Assembly: GCF_008329565.1 (NCBI RefSeq)
Contig: NZ_NPKT01000016.1
Location: 62,001 to 126,000 of the forward strand
Source of the DNA: Mycolicibacterium sp. P1-5
Lineage (GTDB): Bacteria; Actinomycetota; Actinomycetes; Mycobacteriales; Mycobacteriaceae
DNA: 64,000 bases
Reading direction: 5' to 3'
Both the position numbers and the translations under genes were made by a program. Each line of letters begins with the position of its first letter. Position 1 is the first letter of the stretch. The notes beneath the pieces are model-generated. The model did no database searches. It saw nothing but the letters and a program-made list of their open reading frames with translations, and was not told the DNA's origin. Of the stretch, positions 1 to 7,746 are shown piece by piece.

Positions 1-619
1 CCTGGCCTGCGCATCAGCGCTGGCAGTCCGCGCTCGGGCGGCACGCACCGACGGCATCGCCGGCGTGCTCGAGCTCACCGACTACGCCCCGCTGCCACTG
101 CGGGAGCCCGTGCGATCGCTGGTCTGGATCCGTGGCCGGGTCCAGAGCGTCCCCGACCACGCGGTGCGGACGATGGTCGACACGATCGCGACGGACCACC
201 CGAACCCGGCCCTACTGGACGTCGGATCCGGGCAGGCGTTGTTCCTGCTCGAGGTCGAGTCGGTCGTCGTGGCCGACGCGGCCGGCGCCGACACCGTTGG
301 CATGCACGAGCTGCTGGCCGCCCAGCCGGACCCGTTCTGCGAGTTCGAGTCGGCCTGGCTGCACCACCTGGACAACGACCACCCCGAGGTCCTCGCGCGG
401 CTGGCCGGCAAGTTGCCCGCTTCGCTGCGGCGCGGGCGGGTGCGCCCGCTCGGCCTGGACCGATACGGGGTGCAGCTGCGTGTCGAGGGCACGGACGGCG
501 ATCACGACGTGCGCCTGCCGTTCGGCGCTCCGGTGCACGACGTACCGGCCCTGGGCCGCGCGATCCGGCTGCTGATGGGCTGCCCATTCGTCAACGGGCT
601 GCGCGCACGGCGCATGTAG
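1..619 (+). CDS. DUF2470-domain protein, 5' truncated by window edge
   Basis: The reading frame is open from base 2, with no stop upstream, so the N-terminus lies outside the window. About 205 residues are visible, against roughly 258 in the M. tuberculosis homologue Rv3839. The C-terminal half, from about the LLDVGSG stretch, resembles the DUF2470 fold found in haem-utilisation and pyridoxamine-oxidase-like proteins. No catalytic motif is obvious. The assignment to the Rv3839 family rests on sequence feel and on position ahead of the LCP and glpQ1 genes. Function is unknown; a haem- or flavin-related role is inference only. It is followed after 18 bases by a CPBP membrane-protein gene. Confidence 0.75.
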   Translation, partial: LACASALAVRARAARTDGIAGVLELTDYAPLPLREPVRSLVWIRGRVQSVPDHAVRTMVDTIATDHPNPALLDVGSGQALFLLEVESVVVADAAGADTVGMHELLAAQPDPFCEFESAWLHHLDNDHPEVLARLAGKLPASLRRGRVRPLGLDRYGVQLRVEGTDGDHDVRLPFGAPVHDVPALGRAIRLLMGCPFVNGLRARRM

Positions 620-637
620 GGCCGTTACCGTGTCGGG

Positions 638-1405
638 GTGACAGCGTCCCGCGATGATTTCCTCGCCACCGACCGGCGCGGACTGCGCATCGAAATCGGT
701 GTCATGCTCGCGGTCACCTTCGGTGTCAGCGCCGTCACTGCGGTCCTGCAGCTCATCGACGGAGTGCTCTCCGGGCTGTCCGGGCGTCGAGTTCGGCTGA
801 ACCCCAACCTGTCTCGTTATGACCTGATCAACCTCGGTCTGAACCTGGCCTCGGTGGCGCAGCTGGTGGCCTGGGGCGGCCTCGGCCTGTACCTGTTGTG
901 GCGCAGCGGAACCGGCCCGGCGCGACTCGGGCTCGGCCGGATGCGCTGGCGCGCCGACGTCCTCGGCGGTCTGGGGCTGGCGGCACTGATCGGCATTCCC
1001 GGCCTGCTGCTGTACCTGGCTGGGCGCTGGCTGGGCTTGAATGCTCACGTCGAACCCACCGCGCTGCATGACAGTTGGTGGCGCATCCCGGTGCTGATCT
1101 TCTCCGCGTTCGCCAACGGCTTCGCCGAGGAAGTGGTGGTCGTGGGTTACCTGATCACCCGGCTGAAGCAACTGGGGCTGAGCCAGAACCGGGCGATCTT
1201 GGTGTCCAGTGCGCTGCGTGGGCTGTACCACCTCTATCAGGGCTTCGGAGCGGGGCTCGGCAACCTCGCGATGGGCCTGGTCTTCGGATACGCCTGGTGC
1301 CGCACGGGGCGGTTGTGGCCGCTGGTGATCGCGCACGGCGTCATCGACACGGTTGTATTCGTGGGTTACGTCGCACTCGCCGGTCATCTTGGCTGGCTCA
1401 CGTGA
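638..1405 (+). CDS. CPBP-family (CAAX protease/bacteriocin-processing) membrane protein
   Basis: A 255-residue polytopic membrane protein with about seven hydrophobic segments; the GTG start at 638 lies 18 bases after the upstream stop. It carries the family's three landmarks: a paired Glu (FAEEVVVVGYL, about residue 166), a conserved His in RGLYHLYQG, and HGVID near the C-terminus. In the classical EExxxR motif the Arg position is Val here, so catalytic competence is uncertain. Known CPBP proteins are intramembrane glutamic-type proteases (Rce1-like) or immunity and scaffold proteins. The substrate is unknown, and the neighbours are cell-envelope genes. Confidence 0.85.
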   Translation: MTASRDDFLATDRRGLRIEIGVMLAVTFGVSAVTAVLQLIDGVLSGLSGRRVRLNPNLSRYDLINLGLNLASVAQLVAWGGLGLYLLWRSGTGPARLGLGRMRWRADVLGGLGLAALIGIPGLLLYLAGRWLGLNAHVEPTALHDSWWRIPVLIFSAFANGFAEEVVVVGYLITRLKQLGLSQNRAILVSSALRGLYHLYQGFGAGLGNLAMGLVFGYAWCRTGRLWPLVIAHGVIDTVVFVGYVALAGHLGWLT

Positions 1406-1427
1406 GCCGGGCACGTAAATTGACCTG

Positions 1428-2654
1428 GTGAGCGACGACTGGCAGCGGCGACCCGCGCCGGATCCGCCGACCGAGCGGATACCGCGTTCCGCGCCGCCTC
1501 GGCGTGAGCCCTCCCAGGTGATCCGTCGCGACCCCGGTCACCGGCCACCACCACCGCCGCAGCCTCCCCCGCCCCGTCAGTCGCCCCCGCGCCAGCCTCC
1601 GCCGCCACCACCACCACGACGTCCACCCCCGCCACCGCGGGTGGCCCGACCACCCGTTCCACCACCGACCACTGCACCCGCACCTAAACGTAAAAAGCGT
1701 TGGGGCCGAAGGATTTTCGCCACATTGGTCATCATTTTCCTGTTGGTAATCGGCGGGTTGGTCGGCGGTACCCTGTGGATCGACACCTCGCTGCACCGAA
1801 CCGCGGTCTTCGACTACTCCGGCCGCCCGGCGGCAGGCGCGGGCACCACCTGGCTGCTCGTCGGGTCCGACAGCAGGGCCGGACTGACGCCCGAGCAGCA
1901 GGCCGAGCTGACCACCGGCGGCGACCTCGGCAACGGCCGGACCGACACCATCTTGGTCGTCCACATCCCGGGCTTGGGTTCCGGCGCCCCGACCACGATG
2001 GTCTCGCTGCCGCGCGACTCCTACGTGGACATCCCGGGCCACGGAAAGGACAAGATCAACGCCGCCTTCGCCGAGGGTGGTGCGCCGCTGCTGGCGCAGA
2101 CCGTCGAGAACGCAACGGGTCTGCACCTCGACCACTACGCCGAAGTGGGTTTCGACGGCTTCGCGGTGGTGGTCGACGCGCTCGGTGGTGTTGACGTGTG
2201 CCCGGCCGACGCTATCGATGATCCGCTGGCCGGAATCAATATTCCAGCAGGCTGCCAGACCCTGGACGGGCGCACCGCGCTGGGCTATGTGCGCACTCGC
2301 GCGACGCCGCGCGCCGACCTCGACCGCATGGTCCATCAGCGCGAGTTCATGGCCGCCGTGATGCACCGAGCGAGCAGCCCGCTGGTGTGGCTCAATCCGT
2401 GGCGCTGGTATTCGGTGCCGCACGCCGCCGCCGGCTCATTGACCGTCGACACCGGTGACCACGTCTGGGACCTGGCGCAGCTGGGTTGGGCACTGCACGG
2501 ATCGACCACCGCCATCACCGTGCCGATCGGTGAATTCACCGGCAGCGACTCCGGTTCGATTGTGGTGTGGGATTCCGATGCCGCCGACCAACTGTTCCAC
2601 GCACTGCGCACAGACTCCGCGCTCCCGCGGTCGGTGCTCGACGCGCAGCCCTAA
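1428..2654 (+). CDS. LytR-CpsA-Psr (LCP) family cell-wall glycopolymer ligase
   Basis: A 408-residue protein from a GTG start. Order: a cytoplasmic proline- and arginine-rich tail (residues 1-90, many PPPP runs), a basic patch KRKKRWGRR, one transmembrane helix (about 96-118), then an extracellular LCP domain. LCP signatures are visible: LLVGSDSR, GRTDTILVVHI, SLPRDSYVDIPG, KINAAFAEGG and the Arg-rich YVRTRATPRADLDR. LCP enzymes transfer undecaprenyl-linked polymer to peptidoglycan; in mycobacteria they join arabinogalactan to the wall. The stop overlaps the convergent glpQ1 stop by four bases. In M. tuberculosis this position holds the short Rv3840 followed by bfrB; bfrB is absent here. Which polymer this paralogue handles cannot be told. 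Confidence 0.93.
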   Translation: MSDDWQRRPAPDPPTERIPRSAPPRREPSQVIRRDPGHRPPPPPQPPPPRQSPPRQPPPPPPPRRPPPPPRVARPPVPPPTTAPAPKRKKRWGRRIFATLVIIFLLVIGGLVGGTLWIDTSLHRTAVFDYSGRPAAGAGTTWLLVGSDSRAGLTPEQQAELTTGGDLGNGRTDTILVVHIPGLGSGAPTTMVSLPRDSYVDIPGHGKDKINAAFAEGGAPLLAQTVENATGLHLDHYAEVGFDGFAVVVDALGGVDVCPADAIDDPLAGINIPAGCQTLDGRTALGYVRTRATPRADLDRMVHQREFMAAVMHRASSPLVWLNPWRWYSVPHAAAGSLTVDTGDHVWDLAQLGWALHGSTTAITVPIGEFTGSDSGSIVVWDSDAADQLFHALRTDSALPRSVLDAQP

Positions 2655-3472
2655 TCGCCGGGAACCGCCAGCGGGTTCTCCAGCCAGGCTTTGGTCCGTC
2701 CCGGATGGTTGGTGGCGATCCAGCCGACCCCGAGATCGCGGCAGTATCCGACGTCCTCGTAATGGTCGACGGTCCAGCAGTACATGGCCCGGCCCTGAGC
2801 GGCGGCCCGGTCGACAAGTTCGGGATGCTCGCGCAGTGTGGCGATCGAGGGGCCGACAGCCGTGGCACCGACAGTCGTTGCGGCGCCGCCGCCCAGATAG
2901 CGCGAAGTCTCGCCGAGCAGCACGGTCGGCAGGAGCGGAGCGGCACGCCGGATCCGCCAGACCGCTGCGGCCGAGAACGACATCACCACCGCGCGGGACA
3001 GGTCAGCCGATGCCGGCGCGGCGATGCCGTAGCGGTGCAGCAGAGCCAGCACCTTGCTCTCCACCAGACCCCCGTAGCGGACCGGGTGCTTGGTCTCGAT
3101 GAACATCTTCACCGGCCGGTTCCAGTCCAGTACCAGGCGGACCAGGTCGTCGAGAGTGAGCAGCCCGGTGCCCTCGGGTGGGCTCTGGGAGCGGGCGCTG
3201 CTGTGCCACGCGCCCCAATCGAGCCGTTCGAGCTCGGCCAGCGTCATCTCGCTGACCAGACCGGTGCCGGTCGACGTGCGGTCCACCCGCCGGTCGTGCA
3301 CGCACACGAGGTGGCCATCGCGAGTCAGGCGGACGTCGCACTCGACACCGTCGGCGCCTTCCCGCAGTGCGAGGTCGTAGGCGGCCAGCGTGTGCTCGGG
3401 GCGGTCGGCCGAAGCGCCGCGGTGGGCGACCACGAAGGGGTGCCCGCCGTGCGGTTCGCCGGCCGAGTGCAT
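2651..3472 (-). CDS. glpQ1: Glycerophosphodiester phosphodiesterase GlpQ1
   Basis: Hydrolyses glycerophosphodiesters to glycerol-3-phosphate plus an alcohol. The TIM-barrel GDPD signature is clear: VVAHRGASADRPEHTLAAY (metal and catalytic His-Arg, Glu), then DGVECDVRLTRDG with the Glu/Asp metal ligands and CVHD. The C-terminal WTVDHYED and HPGRTKAWLE match Rv3842c closely. I chose the ATG at 3472 because it follows the upstream stop by four bases and gives 273 residues, near the family length. A longer in-frame start at 3508 would overlap the upstream gene. It lacks an evident signal peptide, so it is probably cytosolic, acting in phospholipid head-group recycling. It is probably co-transcribed with the DUF4328 gene. 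Confidence 0.95.
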   Translation of the reverse strand: MHSAGEPHGGHPFVVAHRGASADRPEHTLAAYDLALREGADGVECDVRLTRDGHLVCVHDRRVDRTSTGTGLVSEMTLAELERLDWGAWHSSARSQSPPEGTGLLTLDDLVRLVLDWNRPVKMFIETKHPVRYGGLVESKVLALLHRYGIAAPASADLSRAVVMSFSAAAVWRIRRAAPLLPTVLLGETSRYLGGGAATTVGATAVGPSIATLREHPELVDRAAAQGRAMYCWTVDHYEDVGYCRDLGVGWIATNHPGRTKAWLENPLAVPGD

Positions 3473-3476
3473 ACGC

Positions 3477-4529
3477 CTATGCTGCCGGTTCCTGTTGGTT
3501 CGGCTCAACCGCTGGCGGCGTTTCGGATTCGGCGGGCTCGGGTTGATCCGGCTTGCGTTCGTCTTGTCCGACCATCACCCACCGGTGCAGCGGCCGTTCA
3601 ACCGGCTTACGTACGAATGCATTGAAAACCTGCCACAACAGCACGAGCACCGCCGCACCCAACAGGTAGGCGATGATCACCGTCACGGTGTTGTCGGCGA
3701 CGCCCTGCGGTTTGGTGGTGAAGCTCGTGGCGATCGCGAAGATCGAGACCGCGGTCGACAACGCCCAGGCGATCCACCAGGCGGTGACCGGTCCGCGCAG
3801 GCGGGGCTGTGACTGCTCGGCATGGGCGAGTTCGACGACATATACCGGCGCCCACACCAGGTTGACGACCGGCACCAGGCAGCCGGCCCACAGCGCCCAG
3901 GTCGGCCGCGGGTCGTCCTGCCCCAGGTGCGCGTAGACCGCCGCTCGGCGGGTGATCAACCACCACGTCACGACGGCGGCAGTCAAGATGACCGACACGA
4001 TGGCGGCCAAACTGGCCAACACGCCGAGCCACAGCGCCGCGCCGGCGACCAGCGGCGGTAGCAGAGTGGTCCGATTGATCAACAGCAACACATAGCGAAC
4101 GATGTGGATCGCCGCGGCAATGCCGAAAATGGCGATCGCCGACAACAGTGCGGCCCGGACGGTGACGAGCGCCGGTCCCTCTTTCGCTCCTGCCTCCCCT
4201 TCCGGCGATACAGGCGGGAGACTGTCGCCAAGCCCCCAGCGCGGAATATAGGCATAGCGCGGTGTCGGCCCGAGATGACGACGCTTGCGTCGTGGCGGCG
4301 GGGGCGGCCCCGGCCGGACCGCGATCCAGCGGAATCCGGACGGCGACCGCGGTGCGGCTCCCTGCTGCGCCGGGAGCCGAGCAGGCGGATGTGTGCTGGC
4401 GCCGGGACTCCAGCGCGGGTCAGGCGGACCGGTAGGCGCCATCAGGGCGCCGTTGCAGCGAGGGCACCAGGCGCGCTGACGGTCGCGTACGTTCCACCGC
4501 GTCCCGCATTGGGAGCACACCTGAATCAC
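3477..4529 (-). CDS. Zinc-ribbon DUF4328 membrane protein (Rv3843c family)
   Basis: A 350-residue protein. The GTG at 4529 is preferred over the farther ATG because the protein then begins IQVCSQCGTRWNVRDR, the start of a four-Cys zinc ribbon (CSQCG...CPRCNG). A proline-rich basic linker follows (about residues 35-120), then six to seven transmembrane helices with the DUF4328 pattern (WWLITRRAAVYAHL, CLVPVVNLVWAPVYVVEL). The length fits Rv3843c. The function of the family is not established. It sits four bases upstream of glpQ1 on the same strand, consistent with one transcript. Confidence 0.85.
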   Translation of the reverse strand: MIQVCSQCGTRWNVRDRQRAWCPRCNGALMAPTGPPDPRWSPGASTHPPARLPAQQGAAPRSPSGFRWIAVRPGPPPPPRRKRRHLGPTPRYAYIPRWGLGDSLPPVSPEGEAGAKEGPALVTVRAALLSAIAIFGIAAAIHIVRYVLLLINRTTLLPPLVAGAALWLGVLASLAAIVSVILTAAVVTWWLITRRAAVYAHLGQDDPRPTWALWAGCLVPVVNLVWAPVYVVELAHAEQSQPRLRGPVTAWWIAWALSTAVSIFAIATSFTTKPQGVADNTVTVIIAYLLGAAVLVLLWQVFNAFVRKPVERPLHRWVMVGQDERKPDQPEPAESETPPAVEPNQQEPAA

Positions 4530-4646
4530 GCCGACCAGCCTAGCGAGCCCACCCGCCACTCGGCTCGATGCAGCAGACCACTGCCGGACGCGCATTGTGG
4601 CACGCAGTGCATCTTCGGTGCGCGGGGACATGCAGCAATGACTCGG

Positions 4647-4745
4647 CTATCCACAGTTTCCACAGGTTTATCCACAGGGATCTTCGCCGGTAAGGGGCAG
4701 TGAGCGCACCATCTCCGCATGCAGACGGGCAGTATCTGTGGATAA
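4647..4745. promoter_or_regulatory. Cluster of DnaA-box-like sites
   Basis: Four 9-mers of the DnaA-box type lie within 100 bases of intergenic DNA. They are CTATCCACA (4647-4655), GTTTCCACA (4656-4664), the perfect TTATCCACA (4668-4676) and its inverted copy TGTGGATAA (4737-4745). Spacing of the first three is 9 and 12 bases. The surrounding 4530-5045 region has no convincing gene and is less GC-rich than its flanks. No dnaA, dnaN or gyrB is nearby, so it is not the origin itself. It could titrate DnaA, tune its activity, or regulate the flanking genes; that part is inference. Confidence 0.6.
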
Positions 4746-4969
4746 CCGCCCAGCCGCAGAGCGCGCTGATCAACAACTTGATGACGGGCGAGCGAAATCG
4801 GTTGCATCGCTAATCGTCCAGAACGCCGAGGCGACGCGCCGAGTGACACGCCGACACCTACCGGCCAACTGTGATCTCCAATACCCTCGATCGCGAAACA
4901 CCAAACAGAGGATTTTTTGCCGCGCTGGTCAAGGCGGTGCCCGATTTTTTCTCCTGGTACTAGAGGAGT

Positions 4970-4975
4970 TATGAT
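4970..4975 (+). promoter_or_regulatory. Candidate -10 element for the small membrane-protein gene
   Basis: TATGAT matches the mycobacterial SigA TANNNT -10 pattern. It lies about 70 bases upstream of the 5046 start, in a locally AT-rich stretch. No good -35 is visible, which is common in mycobacteria. An AGGAG directly precedes the overlapping ATG at 4971 but is spaced only two bases from it, so I do not call that an ORF. Confidence 0.35.
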
Positions 4976-5045
4976 CGCGCTCACAGTTAGCCTGTGACGA
5001 TTTTCACTGGGGGCGGTAGTTGAACATGCTGGTCAGGACGGTGTG

Positions 5046-5204
5046 ATGGCATCTCATCCATACCGGGCGCAATCCGCGTCGCAGCCGTCGCAGTGGTATG
5101 CCTCGTCTGCGACGTGCAATCGGTCGTACCTGCTGGCCGCATTACGCGCCGGCGTCATCGCCTTGGTGCTGCTGGGCATCCTCGCCCTGATCGTTCTGTT
5201 CTGA
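5046..5204 (+). CDS. Small single-pass membrane protein, 52 residues
   Basis: A short ORF starting at ATG 5046 with an AGGA ribosome-binding site seven bases upstream. It encodes a polar N-terminal half (MASHPYRAQSASQPSQWY) and one C-terminal hydrophobic helix of about 20 residues (AGVIALVLLGILALIVLF) that runs to the very end of the protein. This is the topology of a tail-anchored protein with the N-terminus in the cytoplasm. It precedes the Rv3847 homologue by 154 bases on the same strand. I do not recognise a family. The good start context and coherent topology favour a real gene. Confidence 0.6.
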   Translation: MASHPYRAQSASQPSQWYASSATCNRSYLLAALRAGVIALVLLGILALIVLF

Positions 5205-5358
5205 GCCCGTCGCTCACCCTGACGACTCCCTCCCGAAGGCGATTTCCCTCTCGTTAGCACTCGTGTCCTATTGCGTGCCACGTACCGGGTGCCTCATCCT
5301 GAATCGAACCGACCCACTGTCGAGTCGCACAGGGCATACCGAGTGTCGCGGAGGCGAG

Positions 5359-5892
5359 ATGGAAATTGGTTCCGGGCGTGCGGTCGAGATCGCTCCCTTT
5401 CATTCTCGTGGTGCCCTCAAGGGCTTCGTGGTGTCCGGTCGGTGGCCGAATTCGACAAAAGAATGGGCCCAGCTTCTGATGGTCGCGGTGCGTGTCGCAT
5501 CGCTGCCCGGATTGCTCTCCACGACAACGATTTTCGGTGTACGCGAGGAACTGCCCGACAAGCCGCAGCCCGGCACGGTCGGACTCGTGCTCGCCGAAGG
5601 TACCGTGGTCGGTGAATCAGCCGTGCCACCAGGGCATTTCGCCGACCGGCAGCCACCGGCGCTACTGATGCTGCACCCGCCGTCGGAAACCACGCCGTCG
5701 CTGCCCGAATGCTCCGGTGCAGCGTCGGGTTGCGTTCTCCTGCCTGGCATCCCGCATCTGGGACTGGAACACCGCGCCGCGTGGGTCGAGGCGGAATCCG
5801 ACGGCACCATCACCGGCATGATCAGCCGAGTCGGCGTCGACCCGATCAGCCATCCCGACACCGCGATTCTGGCGATGCTGCTGGCCGCCTAG
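5359..5892 (+). CDS. Conserved mycobacterial protein, Rv3847 family
   Basis: A 177-residue protein, the same length as Rv3847. I chose ATG 5359 over the upstream frame start at 5263 because GGAGG lies just ahead of it and the N-terminus then matches the family (GRAVEIAPFHSRGALKGF). No transmembrane segment or catalytic motif is visible. The highly conserved core, FVSGRWPNSTKEWAQLLMVA, suggests a structured domain. Function is unknown. Its M. tuberculosis homologue lies just after sodA; sodA is absent from this spot. It is followed by a riboswitch-controlled metal exporter, so any metal or redox connection is inference from position. Confidence 0.85.
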   Translation: MEIGSGRAVEIAPFHSRGALKGFVVSGRWPNSTKEWAQLLMVAVRVASLPGLLSTTTIFGVREELPDKPQPGTVGLVLAEGTVVGESAVPPGHFADRQPPALLMLHPPSETTPSLPECSGAASGCVLLPGIPHLGLEHRAAWVEAESDGTITGMISRVGVDPISHPDTAILAMLLAA

Positions 5893-6002
5893 CGATTGTG
5901 AGGGAACCCGAACTTTCCTGCGTGGCGCACCAAATTTATTGCTGCGGTTAGGCTTTCGCTGGCCGCAGGTTGCAGGCATCGGGCGGATGCCCGTAGAGTT
6001 GG

Positions 6003-6117
6003 CGGCAACGAAGGGGAGTAGCCCCCAATCGGACAATCGACATACTGGCCCGGCGCACGTTGCGGGGCCCGGTTGTCCGGCCGGAACGAGTTCCGGTGGG
6101 CGAGACCTTCGGCCGTT
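6003..6117 (+). promoter_or_regulatory. yybP-ykoY type Mn2+ riboswitch
   Basis: The two invariant internal-loop sequences of this class are present: GGGGAGTAGC at 6013-6022 and GAGACC at 6102-6107. The secondary structure closes by hand: P1 CGAAGG (6009-6014) with CCTTCG (6106-6111); P2 GCCC (6021-6024) with GGGC (6098-6101); a long arm CGGACAA (6030-6036) with TTGTCCG (6073-6079); and a hairpin CCGGAAC-GA-GTTCCGG (6081-6096). This class binds Mn2+ and switches on manganese exporters. It lies directly upstream of a TMEM165/GDT1 gene, the expected target. The expression platform is probably within 6118-6190. Confidence 0.9.
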
Positions 6118-6190
6118 AGACCATCAGTGGTTGTCGGCCGGAGGCATTTGTACCGCCCCTGACCACAGCCACCCGATCGAGGAGTTCCGG

Positions 6191-6979
6191 GTGCTTGCCG
6201 CGCTGTTCCTGAGTTTCGCCGTCATCTTCGTCGCCGAATTGGGCGACAAGTCACAGCTGATGGCGATGACGTTCGCACTGCGCCATCGCTGGTGGGTCGT
6301 GCTCAGCGGCATCACCGTCGCGACCACGGCAGTGCACCTCATCTCTGTCGCCGTCGGGCACTATCTCGGCGCGGCGCTGCCGACACACCTGCTGGGCATC
6401 CTCGCCGGCGTCGCCTTCGTCCTGTTCGGCCTGTGGACCTTGCGCGGCGACTCCCTGTCCGACGACGAAGCCACCAAGGCGCAGCGCAACAGCGCGCCGG
6501 CTTTCCTCGCCGTGACCTCCGCGTTCCTCCTGGCCGAGCTGGGCGACAAGACGATGCTCGCGACGATCACCCTCGCCGCCGACCACGACTGGGTCGGCGT
6601 CTGGATCGGGTCGACCATCGGCATGGTGGCGGCCGATGCGCTGGCCATCGTCGTGGGCGCGCTGGCCGGCAAGCACCTCCCCGAACGGTTCATCCAGGTG
6701 GCTGCCGCCGCCCTGTTTCTCTTGTTCGGCGTCTCGATGCTGATCCAAGGCGCTCTTCCTGCCGCCTCGGGCCTCGTCATCGGCGGAATCGCACTCGCGG
6801 TCCTCGGACTGGCCGCGGCCATCGTGCGGGCATTGCCACCGCGGCTGCGACCCGCCGCCCTGCGACCGTCCCCCGGGGACGGGCCAGGGCCCGGCGACTC
6901 CCCAGACTCGGCGTCGTTGGTGGTCCGCGGCGAAAACCGCTCAGGCTCGGCTCCGCAGCCGCCCGGCGAGCCGACATAA
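6191..6979 (+). CDS. TMEM165/GDT1 (UPF0016) family cation exporter, Rv3848 homologue
   Basis: A 262-residue integral membrane protein. The GTG at 6191 is chosen because GAGGAG lies about eight bases upstream and the protein then starts in the first helix, excluding the riboswitch from the frame. The two inverted repeats carry the family signature E-x-G-D-K-[ST] twice: AELGDKSQ (about residue 15) and AELGDKTM (about residue 115). Each is followed by helices that form the cation path. Family members export Mn2+ (or exchange Ca2+ or Mn2+ for H+). The upstream Mn2+ riboswitch strongly supports manganese export here. The C-terminal 45 residues are proline-, arginine- and serine-rich and probably cytosolic. 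Confidence 0.92.
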   Translation: MLAALFLSFAVIFVAELGDKSQLMAMTFALRHRWWVVLSGITVATTAVHLISVAVGHYLGAALPTHLLGILAGVAFVLFGLWTLRGDSLSDDEATKAQRNSAPAFLAVTSAFLLAELGDKTMLATITLAADHDWVGVWIGSTIGMVAADALAIVVGALAGKHLPERFIQVAAAALFLLFGVSMLIQGALPAASGLVIGGIALAVLGLAAAIVRALPPRLRPAALRPSPGDGPGPGDSPDSASLVVRGENRSGSAPQPPGEPT

Positions 6980-7219
6980 CCGGGCTTACAGCAAAGTAGA
7001 TTTCGGCGACCGTCGGCGACAGGCTCGGTTGCTCAGGGTACTCTCAGGTTCTTGGTCGAGGGATTTCCGATCGCGTTCTGTGCCAAGATGCGTCCGACCA
7101 CGTGTTTCTTTGCCCCGCCGCACGCTCTGAGCAGGCGCTCACCTCGCGAATCGCCAGCGCGATTGTTTGCCGAATCGGGAAAAAACCACGCATCCGTCAA
7201 TTATCTAGTAGTTTGCACT

Positions 7220-7247
7220 TGGTTGTCGGCGGATGTGTCGCTACGAT
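7220..7247 (+). promoter_or_regulatory. Candidate espR promoter
   Basis: TTGGTT (7220-7225) and TACGAT (7242-7247) are spaced 16 bases apart, giving a transcript start roughly 50 bases upstream of espR. The rest of the 325-base gap 6980-7304 contains an A-run and AT-rich patches (7178-7215) but no gene I can support. Confidence 0.35.
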
Positions 7248-7304
7248 GATCAGCAAATAAGCCAACGGAAACGACCGCTCCTGGCGCATGTGGAGGTCAA
7301 GAAG

Positions 7305-7703
7305 ATGAGCACGACGTTCTCGGCGCGACTGAATCGCCTGTTCGACACGGTGTATCCGCCCGGCCGCGGTCCCCATACCTCCGCGGAAGTGATCGCCGCG
7401 TTGAAGTCTGAGGGCATCACCATGTCGGCTCCCTATCTGTCTCAGCTGCGTTCAGGCAACCGGACGAATCCGTCAGCGACCACCATGACGGCGCTTGCCA
7501 ACTTCTTCCGGATCAAGCCGGCCTACTTCACCGACGACGAGTACTACGAGAAGCTCGACAAGGAACTCACCTGGCTGGCCAACATGCGCGACGAGGGCGT
7601 GCGGCGCATTGCCGCGCGCACCGTTGGCCTGTCGCCGGAGGCCCAGCAGGACATCGTCACGAAGGTCGACGAGCTGCGTCGCCGGGAACATCTCGACGAT
7701 TAG
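7305..7703 (+). CDS. espR: EspR nucleoid-associated regulator
   Basis: A 132-residue protein, identical in length to M. tuberculosis EspR. I use ATG 7305 (MSTTFSARLNRLFDTVYPP), preceded by GGAGG, rather than the longer frame from 7233. The N-terminal helix-turn-helix includes TMSAPYLSQLRSGNRTNPS, where the recognition helix sits. The C-terminal LDKELTWLANMRDEGVRRI region forms the dimerisation domain. In M. tuberculosis EspR binds the espACD promoter and many other sites, bridging DNA and activating ESX-1 output. Here it lies far upstream of an ESX-2 locus with no espACD or ESX-1 in view, so its local role is probably nucleoid organisation. Confidence 0.96.
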   Translation: MSTTFSARLNRLFDTVYPPGRGPHTSAEVIAALKSEGITMSAPYLSQLRSGNRTNPSATTMTALANFFRIKPAYFTDDEYYEKLDKELTWLANMRDEGVRRIAARTVGLSPEAQQDIVTKVDELRRREHLDD

Positions 7704-7746
7704 CCCGCGGGCCGCGACAGCGGCCTATCGGCAACGTTAGATCTGT

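Noticed and set aside
4738..4974. 78-residue frame in the intergenic region
   Set aside because: It starts on a GTG inside a DnaA box, has no ribosome site and no plausible protein character.
4530..5045. Possible origin of replication
   Set aside because: DnaA boxes are present but no dnaA/dnaN or gyrB lies nearby; I report a box cluster only.
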